A stretch of DNA of 64,000 nt from JAJDXO01 sp965213765 (GCA_965213765.1 OZ243926.1:1736001-1800000); one strand, 5' to 3'. Counted from the stretch's first letter, positions 30,575-39,351 are shown. Numbers and translations are program-made. The notes: generated from the sequence alone by a model not told the origin.

Positions 30575-30675
30575 GGTGCTGGTCCTAACTTCGTGTCCAA
30601 ATCGTCGCAAACGCTTGGACACCAGTAGAATCAACACCATGCAACCTGTCCAGATATCTTAACCGGACACCAGTG

Positions 30676-31125
30676 GGTCCGGGCCCGGTGAAGACGGATT
30701 TGACATGGTGATGACGGCTTACGGGCGAGCGGGGAGAGGCTGAGGCATAAAATGATTGCGTCATGGCCGGGCCCGCCGGACCGGCTTCGCCGGCCGGAGG
30801 ACAAACCGCGACCCGGCCATCCACGTGTACCGTGCCGCGAGGCGTGGATCACCGGGTCAAATAAGGTCAATTCGGACGAATTGACCGACCCGGTGATGAC
30901 GACGTGCGGTCTACCTTTCCCCTCTCCCCCTTCTTCAGGGGGAAAGGGATGCGGAGGCTTGGCGAGCGAAGCGAGCCATAGCCATAGCTGGGTGGGGGGG
31001 GGTATTAAAGCCGAATCCCCTTGCCCCGGCACGCGGTCGGGCTAAATGAATAGGCGATGGCCGCTCCCTCACCGGGGCGGCGTTTTAGTTTGGAGGCCCG
31101 CTATGCAACTTTGTACGGGCAAAAA
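30676..31125. repeat. Repeat-rich intergenic region right of IS copy B
   Basis: No gene is supported. GCATAAAATGATTGCGTCAT with GGCCGGGC (30745-30771) is the exact reverse complement of the flank right of IS copy A (16831-16858). A nested palindrome follows (CCGGCTTCGCCGG at about 30780-30792), then a stem GTCAATTCGGACGAATTGAC at about 30867-30886. A CCCTCTCCC...GGGGGAAAGGG unit lies at about 30922-30950. Confidence 0.7.
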
Positions 31126-31139
31126 GGGAGGTACCTCCC
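31126..31139. repeat. 14-bp perfect palindrome
   Basis: GGGAGGTACCTCCC is a perfect palindrome 14 bases before the three tandem 10-bp repeats. Together they resemble a protein-binding or recombination site; no gene overlaps them. Confidence 0.5.
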
Positions 31140-31153
31140 AAACGGGTGTCATC

Positions 31154-31183
31154 AAATGTCCATTAATGTCCATGAATGTCCAT
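31154..31183. repeat. Three tandem 10-bp repeats (AATGTCCAT)
   Basis: Three head-to-tail units (A/T/G)AATGTCCAT occur without gaps, one per helical turn. I suspect a remnant of an integrase or replication-type binding array, but no integrase or replication gene is nearby. Confidence 0.6.
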
Positions 31184-31422
31184 ACCGCCGAAAATGCGAG
31201 AATTGGAAATTGAGTATAAATACCATTGTTTCAACATCTTACAGCTATGCGTCCGGTGCAGGGCTCGCGCCCGCGGGGCCCGATCCCGGGAGGCGGCCGC
31301 CCGATCCCGTCCCGCCGCCTGCGCCGCGCCGGTCCCCGTGAGCCGGGTCCGGTGATCGCGGGCTTTCAGTCACGCCTCCTTTGGCGCTACAATCCGACCA
31401 ACTCGTAACGGGGAGCGGACCC

Positions 31423-32127
31423 ATGCACAAATGCGAAGTTCCAGCCTACGCCGTTGAAGGCGCGAAGCGCCGTCGCGGGCGTCAACACCTGTTCGAAACC
31501 ATCGACAGCGCCCGGACGGCGCTGGTGGTCGTCGATATGCAGAACGTGTTTCTCGAAGAAGGGGCGCCCAACGAAGTGCCGTATGCGCGGGAGATTGTTC
31601 CCGGCATCAATACGTTGGCCGCGGCGGCCCGGGAGAGCGGCGGTACGGTGGTTTGGGTGCAAATGACCCAGACCGAAGCCTGCCTGGACGACTGGTCGGT
31701 GTTTTTCGAAGGCGACTTCAAGAAAGACCGCCAGGACACGACATTGAACTGGATGACGGATGGCGATCATGGCCACGAGGTATGGGGCGGCCTGGATACC
31801 CGGGATGGCGACCTCTACGTCCGGAAGAACCGCTACAGCGCGTTTTTGCCCGGGTCTTCGGACATTGAGGACCGTCTGCGCGAGCGCGGGATCGACACGG
31901 TCATCATTGTCGGAACGCTCACCAATGTATGCTGCGAGTCGTCGGCGCGGGACGCCATGATGCGGAACTTCAAGGTGATTTTCATCGCCGATGCCAATGC
32001 GACGCGAAACGACGAGGAGCACAACGCAACCCTTGGCATGATCGCGCAGGTATTCGGCGATGTCCGGTTTACCGACGAAACCGTGCAACTGCTGAGAGAC
32101 GGCGCCAAACGCGAGGCGGCGGAATAG
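31423..32127 (+). CDS. Isochorismatase-family cysteine hydrolase
   Basis: The 234-residue product has the catalytic triad of the family: Asp38 in ALVVVDMQN, Lys135 in YVRKNRYSAF and Cys170 in TNVCCESSARDA. It hydrolyses an amide, enol ether or carbamoyl bond in relatives (nicotinamidase, N-carbamoylsarcosine or biuret hydrolase, isochorismatase). ATG 31423 follows GGGAGCGGACCC. It stands alone ahead of the MlaC gene, and no partner reveals its substrate. Confidence 0.88.
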   Translation: MHKCEVPAYAVEGAKRRRGRQHLFETIDSARTALVVVDMQNVFLEEGAPNEVPYAREIVPGINTLAAAARESGGTVVWVQMTQTEACLDDWSVFFEGDFKKDRQDTTLNWMTDGDHGHEVWGGLDTRDGDLYVRKNRYSAFLPGSSDIEDRLRERGIDTVIIVGTLTNVCCESSARDAMMRNFKVIFIADANATRNDEEHNATLGMIAQVFGDVRFTDETVQLLRDGAKREAAE

Positions 32128-32226
32128 CAAACGCCGTCGAGGTTCGGGAATTAGAATATTGTGTTGCCGTCCTGTAGGGCGAAAAATATAACCGGCACGG
32201 GAAAAGCCCCGGGGAGAAAGTCGGCC

Positions 32227-32838
32227 GTGAAGCGATTTGTTCTAGCTCTTGCCCTGATATTCGTGGCGTGGGGCGGTTCTCCTGCAGCCGCGGACACCTC
32301 GCCTGACAAGGCGAAAGCGTTTATCGGCGGTATTAGCGGCCAAGCGCTCAAAGTGCTTCGGACCGACGGTGTTAAGCTCGGCGACAAGGAAGAACAGGTT
32401 CGCTCGCTGCTTGCCGAAAACATCGACCTCGATCTGATCGGGCGTTTTGTCCTCGGGCGGGCTTGGCGGAGCGCTTCGGCGGAACATTTGGATCAGTTTC
32501 AGGCATTGTTCCGCGAATTCGTCCTCCGGACCTATTCCAGGCGGCTTGGCGGCTACAGCGGCCAGACCTTTGAAATTGTCGGTGGGCGACCGGTCGGCAA
32601 ACGGGATGTGTTGGTGACCACGCGCTTATCCAGGCCAAGCGGCCCGCCGATCGAGTTAGGCTGGAGGGTCCGAAACGGGCCGAATGGCCACAAGATTTTG
32701 GACGTTGTGGTCTCCGGTGTCAGCATGACGGTCACCCAGCGTTCCGAGTTTCGCTCCGTGCTGAGCAAACGGGGGATGGAGGGATTAATCCAATTGCTGC
32801 GGGTTCAGGTGAGTAAGATTGCCGCCCGAGAATCTTAA
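32227..32838 (+). CDS. mlaC: MlaC/Ttg2D family phospholipid-binding periplasmic protein
   Basis: The 203-residue product has a Sec signal peptide (MKRFVLALALIFVAWGGSPAAA) and the MlaC-type domain: QVRSLLAENIDLDLIGRFVLGRAWRS with the conserved acidic and aromatic pattern, FQALFREFVLRTYSRRLGGY, and the C-terminal ILDVVVSGVSMTVTQRSEF. MlaC shuttles phospholipids between outer and inner membrane. GTG 32227 with a GGGGAG upstream is the likely start. No MlaA, B, D, E or F genes are in the window, so it is an orphan copy. Confidence 0.82.
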   Translation: MKRFVLALALIFVAWGGSPAAADTSPDKAKAFIGGISGQALKVLRTDGVKLGDKEEQVRSLLAENIDLDLIGRFVLGRAWRSASAEHLDQFQALFREFVLRTYSRRLGGYSGQTFEIVGGRPVGKRDVLVTTRLSRPSGPPIELGWRVRNGPNGHKILDVVVSGVSMTVTQRSEFRSVLSKRGMEGLIQLLRVQVSKIAARES

Positions 32839-33123
32839 TCTCTGAAATTTATCCCGCCAAGCTCATGGGCGGCGAGAGGACATAGTGAAACGGTTGGGAA
32901 AAATCGGTCTTCATTGAGCCTGCCCAACCTGCTTGCCAGCCTATCGGGTGGCTTGCCGGTCGGCCTGCTCATTGGTCCCGGCGGCGGCGCGGCGAACTTC
33001 CATGGCGGCAATCTGCATCGCCGCCTCGTAGCCGGGCTTCTTCCCGAGCGGCTACTTCTATTTCTTCTTGGTGCTTGGCTTCCGCTTGGTTTATTTGCCG
33101 GGAACCCTATTCAACATGGCCGG

Positions 33124-34050
33124 TCACACCTTCGCCCCCGGCGCCACGCTGCCGACATCCGCCAAATCCGCCTGAACCGCGGCCTGATCTGAAAACGGCT
33201 CGCCGATAATCGGCCAGCGGTTGACCAGCGGGCGCATGAAGTCCGGATGGTAAACGCTCCTGGCTTCCTGGGTCATCTTGAGGATGGTATCGCCGTTCTC
33301 GGGATCGAAAATTTCCGAAAAGAAGAACACCTGGCCGAGGCCCTTCCCATCCATGCAGCCCTGTTCGGCGACCGCATCCCGGATCCGGTTGTAGCGGCTG
33401 ACGTAGTAGGCCATGTGGAACCGATACAGATTGTAGTCCTTGAGTTTGCGTTCCCGAAACCGGGCATACTGAAAGGGGCCCATGGTCACCACCGCCGTCC
33501 GCTCTCCCCTGATGGACCGCATGGCAACCGGTGCATCCATGAGCCGGCTGAAAAATCCGCCGATCGGCGCCGCCAGCCCTGGTTCCACGGGAACATCCAC
33601 GTAGTTCATGCCGAGGGGCTTGAGGAATGGGACCGTCCCCGCTTTTTGCAGCCGGAGCTTCAAGCCCCAAGGCGCGGTGACGACCGGAGTCTTTCCCTCC
33701 ATTTTCCAAGCGTACCGAGTGCCCTTGAATTTACCGTCCCGCTTCAACTGATCGAGCCGCGCCTTCATCGCCTTGAATTCCGGCACCACCAGTCCGATCT
33801 CGCCGCAATAAGGCGGCGTTTCCATGCCTCGCCGCGGCAAATGGAATTGCTGCAAGCCTATGTTGACCCCCATATTCCGGTGATCGGTGCGCCTGTAGGG
33901 GTCTCGGGTCAATCCAAGGCCGGCCATAAAAAAAGTCGTGACGATATCGTGGTCCAGCACCTCGCAATTGAAATGTTCGAGATGCAGAATGCCCCCGACT
34001 TCCGGCAGCCGTTCTCTCCGGTCCGCGAGGCTTGGCGGCGTTTTGGCCAT
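33124..34050 (-). CDS. VOC (glyoxalase/dioxygenase fold) superfamily protein
   Basis: The 308-residue protein begins with a vicinal-oxygen-chelate module: GGILHLEHFNCEVLDHDIVTTFFMAGLGL, then NIGLQQFHLPR and CGEIGLVVPEFKAMKARL (residues about 15-110). The remainder (LRSIRGERTAVVTMGPFQ-like region to the end) has no module I recognise. ATG 34050 is preferred, since longer frames run into unrelated sequence. Members include glyoxalases, fosfomycin resistance proteins and type I extradiol dioxygenases, so a role in aromatic catabolism is possible. Its start region is duplicated in inverted orientation at 34273-34303. Confidence 0.65.
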   Translation of the reverse strand: MAKTPPSLADRRERLPEVGGILHLEHFNCEVLDHDIVTTFFMAGLGLTRDPYRRTDHRNMGVNIGLQQFHLPRRGMETPPYCGEIGLVVPEFKAMKARLDQLKRDGKFKGTRYAWKMEGKTPVVTAPWGLKLRLQKAGTVPFLKPLGMNYVDVPVEPGLAAPIGGFFSRLMDAPVAMRSIRGERTAVVTMGPFQYARFRERKLKDYNLYRFHMAYYVSRYNRIRDAVAEQGCMDGKGLGQVFFFSEIFDPENGDTILKMTQEARSVYHPDFMRPLVNRWPIIGEPFSDQAAVQADLADVGSVAPGAKV

Positions 34051-34071
34051 ATGGTGTTTCCCCTTGTGGTC
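34041..34071. repeat. 31-bp inverted repeat, left copy (over the VOC gene start)
   Basis: This copy covers the ribosome binding region, start codon and first codons of the VOC gene on the minus strand. It is identical over 31 bases to the reverse complement of 34273-34303, including the CATATGGCCAAAA start context. Confidence 0.85.
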
Positions 34072-34272
34072 CGGCGCAGCATAGCCAATCAGCCCGTTGC
34101 CCCCAAGAGGCGGGCGCAATGCCGTCCGATCGCCGCCAATCCCGCCGGAGCCGGTATCCAGGCAAAGCAAACAATATCGCGGCGGCAGCAGCCCCAAGTG
34201 TCGCCTGGAGCCCCTGGGTTGGCAGGGCGCCATTTGGCCGCATGCCGGCCTCGGTCCACATAACTGTGGCCA

Positions 34273-34380
34273 GACCACAAGGGGAAACACCATATGGCCA
34301 AAAATGCCGCGCCGATCGATCGCCGATCAGACCTCATACGAACACCGAACCGCACGTCCGTTCCGGAATCAATGACTTGA
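34273..34380 (+). pseudogene. Duplicated start region of the VOC gene with a 28-codon remnant
   Basis: Bases 34273-34303 repeat the leader and start codon of the VOC gene in opposite orientation. From ATG 34294 the frame gives MAKNAAPIDRRSDL, similar to MAKTPPSLADRRERL of the VOC protein, then loses similarity and ends at 34380. It looks like the residue of a divergent second copy of that gene. Expression is possible since the leader is intact. Confidence 0.55.
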
Positions 34381-34444
34381 CCCGCGGGTTGAGAAAAACT
34401 CAAATTTCGCGACCAGATGGCGTGCGGTTTCGGAGGACCGATTG

Positions 34445-35539
34445 ATGCCCGATAACGATAAATCCCGGCATATCGCCAAAGACAAACGTATTCTCGCGGT
34501 GATCGAGCGATGGGCGCCGAGGTTTATTTCCAATGGTGTCCTGTTGACCGACTACCAGGAAGTGATGGACGGGCTGGAGGTCTGGGAAGACTGGTGCGGC
34601 CATTGGGCCGCCCGGGCATCCGAGCACGAGGCACGCGGCCGCGAGGCTCTGGAAGCCGGACAAACCGTTTCGGCCGCGCAGCACCTGGACACGGCCGGGG
34701 TGCTCTACCACTTCGCCAAGTTCGTTTTCGTCAACGACATGGAGCAACTCAAAGCTGCCCACGCCAAAGCCGTGGAATGCCGAAACCTGGCGCTGCCCTA
34801 CCTGGACCCGCCCGGCGAGCGGATCGAAATCCCCTACAAAAACGGCACGCTTTACGGAAATCTGCGAAAGCCGGCCGGGGCGGAGCGTCCGCCCTTGGTG
34901 ATCATGTGTATGGGGATGGATTCGGCAAAAGAGGAAATGGGCACCAACGAAACGCATTTCCACAATCGGGGCATCGCCACCTTGGCATTCGACGGTCCCG
35001 GGCAAGGCGAGGGCGAGTACGATTTTCCCATCAATCCAGCCTACGAGGAAGCGGTGACGGCCGTGTGCGACGCGGTAAGCGCCCGTGACGATATCGATGC
35101 CGGGAACATGGGCGTGTGGGGTGTCAGCTTTGGCGGATACTACGCACCCCGGGCTGCGGCGTTCGAGAAACGGCTGAAGGCCTGCATCTCCATTTCAGGG
35201 CCGTTCTATTTCGGCCGACTCTGGGAGCAACGGGCCACCAACGAGGTATTCGTCGTTCGGTCTCATTCCAAGTCCGAGGACGAAGCCTACGAGATCGCCA
35301 AACAGGTCGATCTCCGGGACTGTGCCAGGGAGATCACCTGCCCGCTCTACATCGTCGGCGGCGAGCTGGACGTTTTGACACCCCCCGAAGAGCAGGAGGC
35401 ACTCGCTGCTGCCGCGTCAGGTCCGGTCGAACTCAATATCCTGAAGGGCGGCAACCACTGCGCCAATAACCTGCGCCACAAGTACAGCCCGCAGAGCGCC
35501 GATTGGATGGCCGGCCAACTGGGCGGGCGGGTCGGTTAG
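34445..35539 (+). CDS. Alpha/beta hydrolase, 2,6-dihydroxypseudooxynicotine hydrolase-like
   Basis: The 364-residue protein has a helical N-terminal cap (about residues 1-115) and an alpha/beta-hydrolase core with Ser228 in GVWGVSFGGYY, Asp309 in VGGELDVLTP and His338 in GGNHCANN. The cap followed by RIEIPYKNGTLYGNLRKP and DGPGQGEG is typical of the C-C bond hydrolases related to 2,6-dihydroxypseudooxynicotine hydrolase. Such enzymes cleave beta-diketone or acyl side chains of aromatics. GGAGG lies before ATG 34445. The reaction here is inferred from family and context. Confidence 0.82.
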   Translation: MPDNDKSRHIAKDKRILAVIERWAPRFISNGVLLTDYQEVMDGLEVWEDWCGHWAARASEHEARGREALEAGQTVSAAQHLDTAGVLYHFAKFVFVNDMEQLKAAHAKAVECRNLALPYLDPPGERIEIPYKNGTLYGNLRKPAGAERPPLVIMCMGMDSAKEEMGTNETHFHNRGIATLAFDGPGQGEGEYDFPINPAYEEAVTAVCDAVSARDDIDAGNMGVWGVSFGGYYAPRAAAFEKRLKACISISGPFYFGRLWEQRATNEVFVVRSHSKSEDEAYEIAKQVDLRDCAREITCPLYIVGGELDVLTPPEEQEALAAAASGPVELNILKGGNHCANNLRHKYSPQSADWMAGQLGGRVG

Positions 35540-35563
35540 AGGCGCTAAAGCCGATAACGCGGC

Positions 35564-35835
35564 CTAGCCCGCATTTCCCGCCAGGGTCACGGCCTGCGTC
35601 GCGTCCAGGCGGCCGAACCGCCAGGAGCGGCCCGAAAAGCGTAGCGGCGACTACGGTTGAGGGCCGCGACGCCGCGGGCGGACGCCGGGGCGCGACCCGA
35701 AGGGCGGAGCTCTCTGGTCGACAGCGTGCGTCGCGGCGCTTGCCCGATGTCACCGCATCGCGCGGCGCGCCTCTCCTGCTCCGCCGACCAGACAGCGCCG
35801 CGCAGACCATGACCCTGGTGAGAAATACGGGCTAG
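35564..35835. mobile_element. MITE-like element with 26-bp inverted ends
   Basis: The 272-bp element has no gene. Its ends CTAGCCCGCATTTCCCG and the complement of its right end, CTAGCCCGTATTTCTCA, continue as matching repeats (about 23 of 26 bases), both followed inward by CCAGGGTCA. The interior is very GC-rich. The right end contains the stop codon of the ThDP enzyme gene (35832-35834). A non-autonomous transposon derivative is the simplest reading; the parental IS is not in the window. Confidence 0.7.
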
Positions 35836-37547
35836 TAATCCGCACCGCAGATCACGTTGAGTACGGCGGGCTTCCGATCCACGGTCACCGCCTTGATGGC
35901 CCTGTCCAACGCGCCCGCCATTTCAGCCGGATCGTCGACCCGCTCGCCATGGCCGTCCATCATGTCGGCCACCATCTCGAATTTGGGCGACGGCTCCAGG
36001 GTGGACATGGCCATGCGGTTGGATTGGACCGCCCTGCCCTGGGGATACATGGACATGGTCGCCCGCTGAACGGCAAACCACCGCGAGTTGTTGAGCACGA
36101 TCGAGAGGATCGGCTTGTCGTAGGCGGCGGACACCTGGGTCGCCGGAACCGGGTTGGAGAACATGTACGATCCATCACCCGTCGCGGAGACGCAAAGCCG
36201 GCCGTTGGCGCCAAAACGCGCACCAATCGTCGCGCCGGTTCCCCAGCCCAAGCCGCCGGCGAGCGGCGTCCCGAAATGGGTGCGCGGTTTGGTGTTGCGC
36301 ATGAACGGCAGCTGCAGGCCGTAGTCATTGAAGATCATCGCGTCGCCGCCAGTCGCCTGATCCAGGCAATGGGATACCCAGGCGGGGTGAATGGGCGCGT
36401 CGGCTTTCGCCTTCTGGAGAGCACCTTTCATCCACTCGGCGCGGGATTTCTGAATTTCCTTTATCCGCTTCCGCCGAGCGTCGGCACGTTTCTTCACGCC
36501 GTTTCTTCGCGCACCTAAAGCGTCACTCAGCATCGGCAACGCGGCCTCCAAGGTACTCGTAATGGCGAGTTCGCGCGGGAAGCCGCGGATGGGGTAATTC
36601 TCGAACAAAGGATCGGCGCCGATCTGAATAATCCGGCAATCTTCGGCCGGCGATGACTGCATCTGTTTGGTGAACGGCGCATCCGTGTCCAGGGTCACGA
36701 TGACATCGGCCTCGCTGACGTGGGGTTTGGCATCAAACCCCAGGCTCATCGGATGGTCGCCCGCGAGCCCATTGGTGCAAGGCCGGTATTCGAGGACAGG
36801 AATGGAAAATGCCGAAGCCAAGGCGTCCAGCGCGGCCGCACTCTCGGCGTTGCGGCCGGCATTGCGCGAAATGATCAGCGGATTCTCGGCCTTGGAGAGA
36901 ATGTCCGCCGCCTCGTCGATGGCGCCGGCATCGGCGGCCGCCGGGACAGCGGGCCGGCGCAGGCTTCCGTCACCGATTTCGGGCAACTCGACGTCCATAC
37001 CCAGCACTTCCCGTGGAAGCGAAAGATAGACCGGCCCGCAGGGCTCGCTCCGCGCCAGTTCCAGCGCCCGGTCGACCACCGAGGTGACCTGCGCCCCGTT
37101 ACGGAGTTCGTAGTCCCATTTGACCAGTTCGCGCAGCATGCCCGCCTGGTCGAACATCTCCTGGGCCCAGTGAATGCCGGCATTTCGCGAGCCATGAAGT
37201 TCAAATTCGGTGAGCGGGGTCCGGCCGGCGGTGAACAGGATCGGAACACGATCACGGCTGGCGTTATAGAGCCCGCAAATCGCATTCGCGGTGCCCACCG
37301 TCACGTGCACCATGACCGCGGCCACCTTTCCGGTGGCGAGGTAGTAGCCATGGGCCATTGAAATGGCGACGTTTTCATGGGGAACGGTAATCGGCTCGGG
37401 CAGCTTGGACTGGTCCTTGACCGCCGCGTAAGCCTCAATGATCGGGGCAAAGTCGGTACCCGCATTGGCGAAGATGTAATCCACGCCCCGGCTCTTCAGC
37501 AGCCGGAGATATACCTGGGCAACAGTGACCTTCTTTGATTTCGGCAC
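35832..37547 (-). CDS. Thiamine diphosphate-dependent enzyme (benzoylformate decarboxylase/acetolactate synthase family)
   Basis: The 571-residue protein has the three-domain ThDP architecture: a pyrimidine-binding N-domain with catalytic Glu58 in TVPHENVAISMAHGYY, a middle domain (about residues 190-330), and a C-terminal domain with the ThDP/Mg motif GDGSYMFSNPVPATQ...SIVLNNSRW. I use GTG 37547, which has GGGGAG seven bases before it; ATG 37583 is less likely. It is last in the operon after the RraA-like gene and probably decarboxylates or cleaves a 2-oxo acid. Its stop codon sits in a MITE end. Confidence 0.88.
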   Translation of the reverse strand: MPKSKKVTVAQVYLRLLKSRGVDYIFANAGTDFAPIIEAYAAVKDQSKLPEPITVPHENVAISMAHGYYLATGKVAAVMVHVTVGTANAICGLYNASRDRVPILFTAGRTPLTEFELHGSRNAGIHWAQEMFDQAGMLRELVKWDYELRNGAQVTSVVDRALELARSEPCGPVYLSLPREVLGMDVELPEIGDGSLRRPAVPAAADAGAIDEAADILSKAENPLIISRNAGRNAESAAALDALASAFSIPVLEYRPCTNGLAGDHPMSLGFDAKPHVSEADVIVTLDTDAPFTKQMQSSPAEDCRIIQIGADPLFENYPIRGFPRELAITSTLEAALPMLSDALGARRNGVKKRADARRKRIKEIQKSRAEWMKGALQKAKADAPIHPAWVSHCLDQATGGDAMIFNDYGLQLPFMRNTKPRTHFGTPLAGGLGWGTGATIGARFGANGRLCVSATGDGSYMFSNPVPATQVSAAYDKPILSIVLNNSRWFAVQRATMSMYPQGRAVQSNRMAMSTLEPSPKFEMVADMMDGHGERVDDPAEMAGALDRAIKAVTVDRKPAVLNVICGADY

Positions 37548-37674
37548 GGTAATTCTCCCCTCTCGACGAACTTCGCCGTTCAATTGTTCTTGGTAGCCTA
37601 GCCTTCACTATATCAGCCGCTGGGAACTAGCAAATCCGGTCAATACCCGTGTCCCGCAACCGGACAGGCAGGCC

Positions 37675-38331
37675 TCATTTCGAGATCAACATGCTCTCGT
37701 AATTGCCGCCCATAACCTCGCTCACCGGCCGGCCGGCCTCAACGGCGCGGGCCATGTCGGCTTCCTTGGCGGCTATTTCCTCAGCCTTTTGAACCACTTC
37801 GCCGACCCGGTCCTGCGGCACGAAGACGACCCCCGATCCGTCAGCCAGAACCAGGTCACCGGGCCGGACGTTTACGTCACCGACGGTAATCGGGATGTCC
37901 CATTCCAATTCGGCAATTCGCCCGCGGGCGGTGAACGAGGTCGCCTGCCGGGCAAACACCGGATAGTCGACCTCCCGGCTCTCATCCATATCCCGTGCCG
38001 GCCCGTCGACGATAGTTCCGGACAACCCCTTGGCGGCCGCGGCCCGGGAGAGGATACCCCCCCAGCCCGCGGCGATTTCGGTGGCGTGGTTTTCTATCAC
38101 CACCACATCGCCGGGGGCGGCGGCATCGACCGCCGCGGTACAGAGATGGCGTTTCGGAATATCCGGGCTTGGCGGGCCCAGCCGAACGGTTTGTACCCTG
38201 CCGCCGAAACGCCTGGTCACCGAATGGGCATCAAGCCCGATCACCGTTCCCGGCACTCCAAGCGCATCGCAGGCATCGGAAAGCGCACAGGTGTCGATGG
38301 CTCGAAGTCTATCAACAAGGCTGTCGCTCAT
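37675..38331 (-). CDS. RraA-family protein, candidate 4-carboxy-4-hydroxy-2-oxoadipate aldolase
   Basis: The 218-residue protein has the RraA/class II aldolase fold: HATEIAAGWGGILSRAAAAKG supplies the phosphate- or oxo-acid-binding loop and Arg113-Asp114 in VDGPARDMD are the conserved metal/catalytic pair. RraA paralogues with this pair include LigK/GalC, which cleaves 4-carboxy-4-hydroxy-2-oxoadipate to pyruvate and oxaloacetate. The LigJ-like gene in the same operon, and LigI and GalD nearby, favour that function. ATG 38331 lies just upstream of the previous gene's end, with GAGG before it. Confidence 0.85.
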   Translation of the reverse strand: MSDSLVDRLRAIDTCALSDACDALGVPGTVIGLDAHSVTRRFGGRVQTVRLGPPSPDIPKRHLCTAAVDAAAPGDVVVIENHATEIAAGWGGILSRAAAAKGLSGTIVDGPARDMDESREVDYPVFARQATSFTARGRIAELEWDIPITVGDVNVRPGDLVLADGSGVVFVPQDRVGEVVQKAEEIAAKEADMARAVEAGRPVSEVMGGNYESMLISK

Positions 38332-38342
38332 GGCGCTGACCT

Positions 38343-39320
38343 CTAAAGATTGAAGATGCGTTCCGCGTTCTTCGATTTGATGGCGTCGTGGGCGTCGACC
38401 GGCAGGCTCTCGACACGCGCCAGACAGCCCTTCATGTCGCCTACGTTGTGCGGATAGTCGGACCCGTAGAGGATCCGGTCCTTGCCGGCCACCCTGTGGC
38501 ACAAATCCAGCCCGTCGTCGGTATAGGAAATCGAATCGAAATAGAGCTGTTCGAAATACTCGCTTGGATGCCGGTCGATTTTCTCGCGCGCCGGCGGCAT
38601 GTTGTCCCAGGCGGTGTCCAGGCGGCCCATCAGGTAGGGCAACGCGCCCCCCGCGTGACAGGCGATGATCTTGAGCTTCCGGTGGGTATCGAAGAAGCCG
38701 TCGAAGATCATCCGCGAAATGGCAAGGGTGGTGTCGAACATGAACCCGACCGAGAACACCAGATTGAACCGCTGCATGTCCATTTCCCCCACGCCGGGCG
38801 GCGCGCCGGGATGGATGAGGACAGGCAGCGCCTTGTCATCGATCGCCTTCCAGATGGGGGCGTAAAGCGGATCGGTCAAAGACGTGCCGGCAACACTCGC
38901 GGAAACGAACACACCGACCGCCCCCAACTCAAGAGCACGCTCGAGTTCGGTCACCGCCGCATCCGGATACTGCCAGGGCAGCGTGGCAAAGAAGCGGATG
39001 CGGTCGGGCCAGCGTTTCTGCTGGCCCGCCATATCGTCGTTCATAATCTGCGCCGTCCCGGTGCTGATCTCCTCGCCGCCCCAGTAGCAACTCGGACAGG
39101 TCAGGGATACGATGGCAACATCGACGCCGCATTCGTCCATGTCCGTGATCCGTTGCTCATAATCGAACATGGGGTCCATGAGGGTCATGAACGGCGCGCT
39201 CGCCTCATGAATGACACGCTGCCCCATCAGTTCTTTGACCGTAAAGCCGCCACCGTACTCCACAATGCGGTTGAGCCACTCGTCGTTGAGCATATGGGTA
39301 TGGACGTCGATGACGGTCAT
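38343..39320 (-). CDS. ACMSD-type amidohydrolase/decarboxylase (COG2159)
   Basis: The 325-residue TIM-barrel protein starts MTVIDVHTHM with metal ligands His7 and His9. Further ligands appear in LIHPGAPPG, IIACHAGGALPYLMGR and ILYGSDYPHN. This is the family of 2-amino-3-carboxymuconate-semialdehyde decarboxylase, gamma-resorcylate decarboxylase and 5-carboxyvanillate decarboxylase (LigW), so non-oxidative decarboxylation of an aromatic or muconate-type acid is likely. ATG 39320 follows AGAGAGG. It lies between the LigJ-like and RraA-like genes of one operon. Confidence 0.85.
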   Translation of the reverse strand: MTVIDVHTHMLNDEWLNRIVEYGGGFTVKELMGQRVIHEASAPFMTLMDPMFDYEQRITDMDECGVDVAIVSLTCPSCYWGGEEISTGTAQIMNDDMAGQQKRWPDRIRFFATLPWQYPDAAVTELERALELGAVGVFVSASVAGTSLTDPLYAPIWKAIDDKALPVLIHPGAPPGVGEMDMQRFNLVFSVGFMFDTTLAISRMIFDGFFDTHRKLKIIACHAGGALPYLMGRLDTAWDNMPPAREKIDRHPSEYFEQLYFDSISYTDDGLDLCHRVAGKDRILYGSDYPHNVGDMKGCLARVESLPVDAHDAIKSKNAERIFNL

Positions 39321-39351
39321 CTGGCGCCTCTCTCGATTCGTGGCCGGCCGG

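Larger units (their letters stand above)
29394..30675 (-). mobile_element. IS4-family insertion sequence, copy B (1282 bp)
   Basis: Same length and ends as copy A but inverted. Left end CACTGGTGTCCGGTTTAAC starts at 29394 and the right end finishes CCGGACACCAGTG at 30675. The few differences from copy A lie near the middle of the transposase. Flanks GGTCAAGCC and GGTCCGGGC agree at only six of nine positions. Copies A and B enclose 12,571 bases, forming a composite-transposon-like arrangement. Confidence 0.9.

Noticed and set aside
15541..30675. Evidence for a past inversion between the two IS4 copies from swapped target duplications
   Set aside because: Neither the present flank pairs (7/9 and 6/9) nor the pairs expected before an inversion match well, and the flanks lie in a repeat family, so they cannot decide.
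32914..33192. A 92-codon hydrophobic frame after mlaC
   Set aside because: No ribosome site, low-complexity Leu/Gly composition and overlap with the end of the VOC gene; I see nothing supportable between 32839 and 33123.
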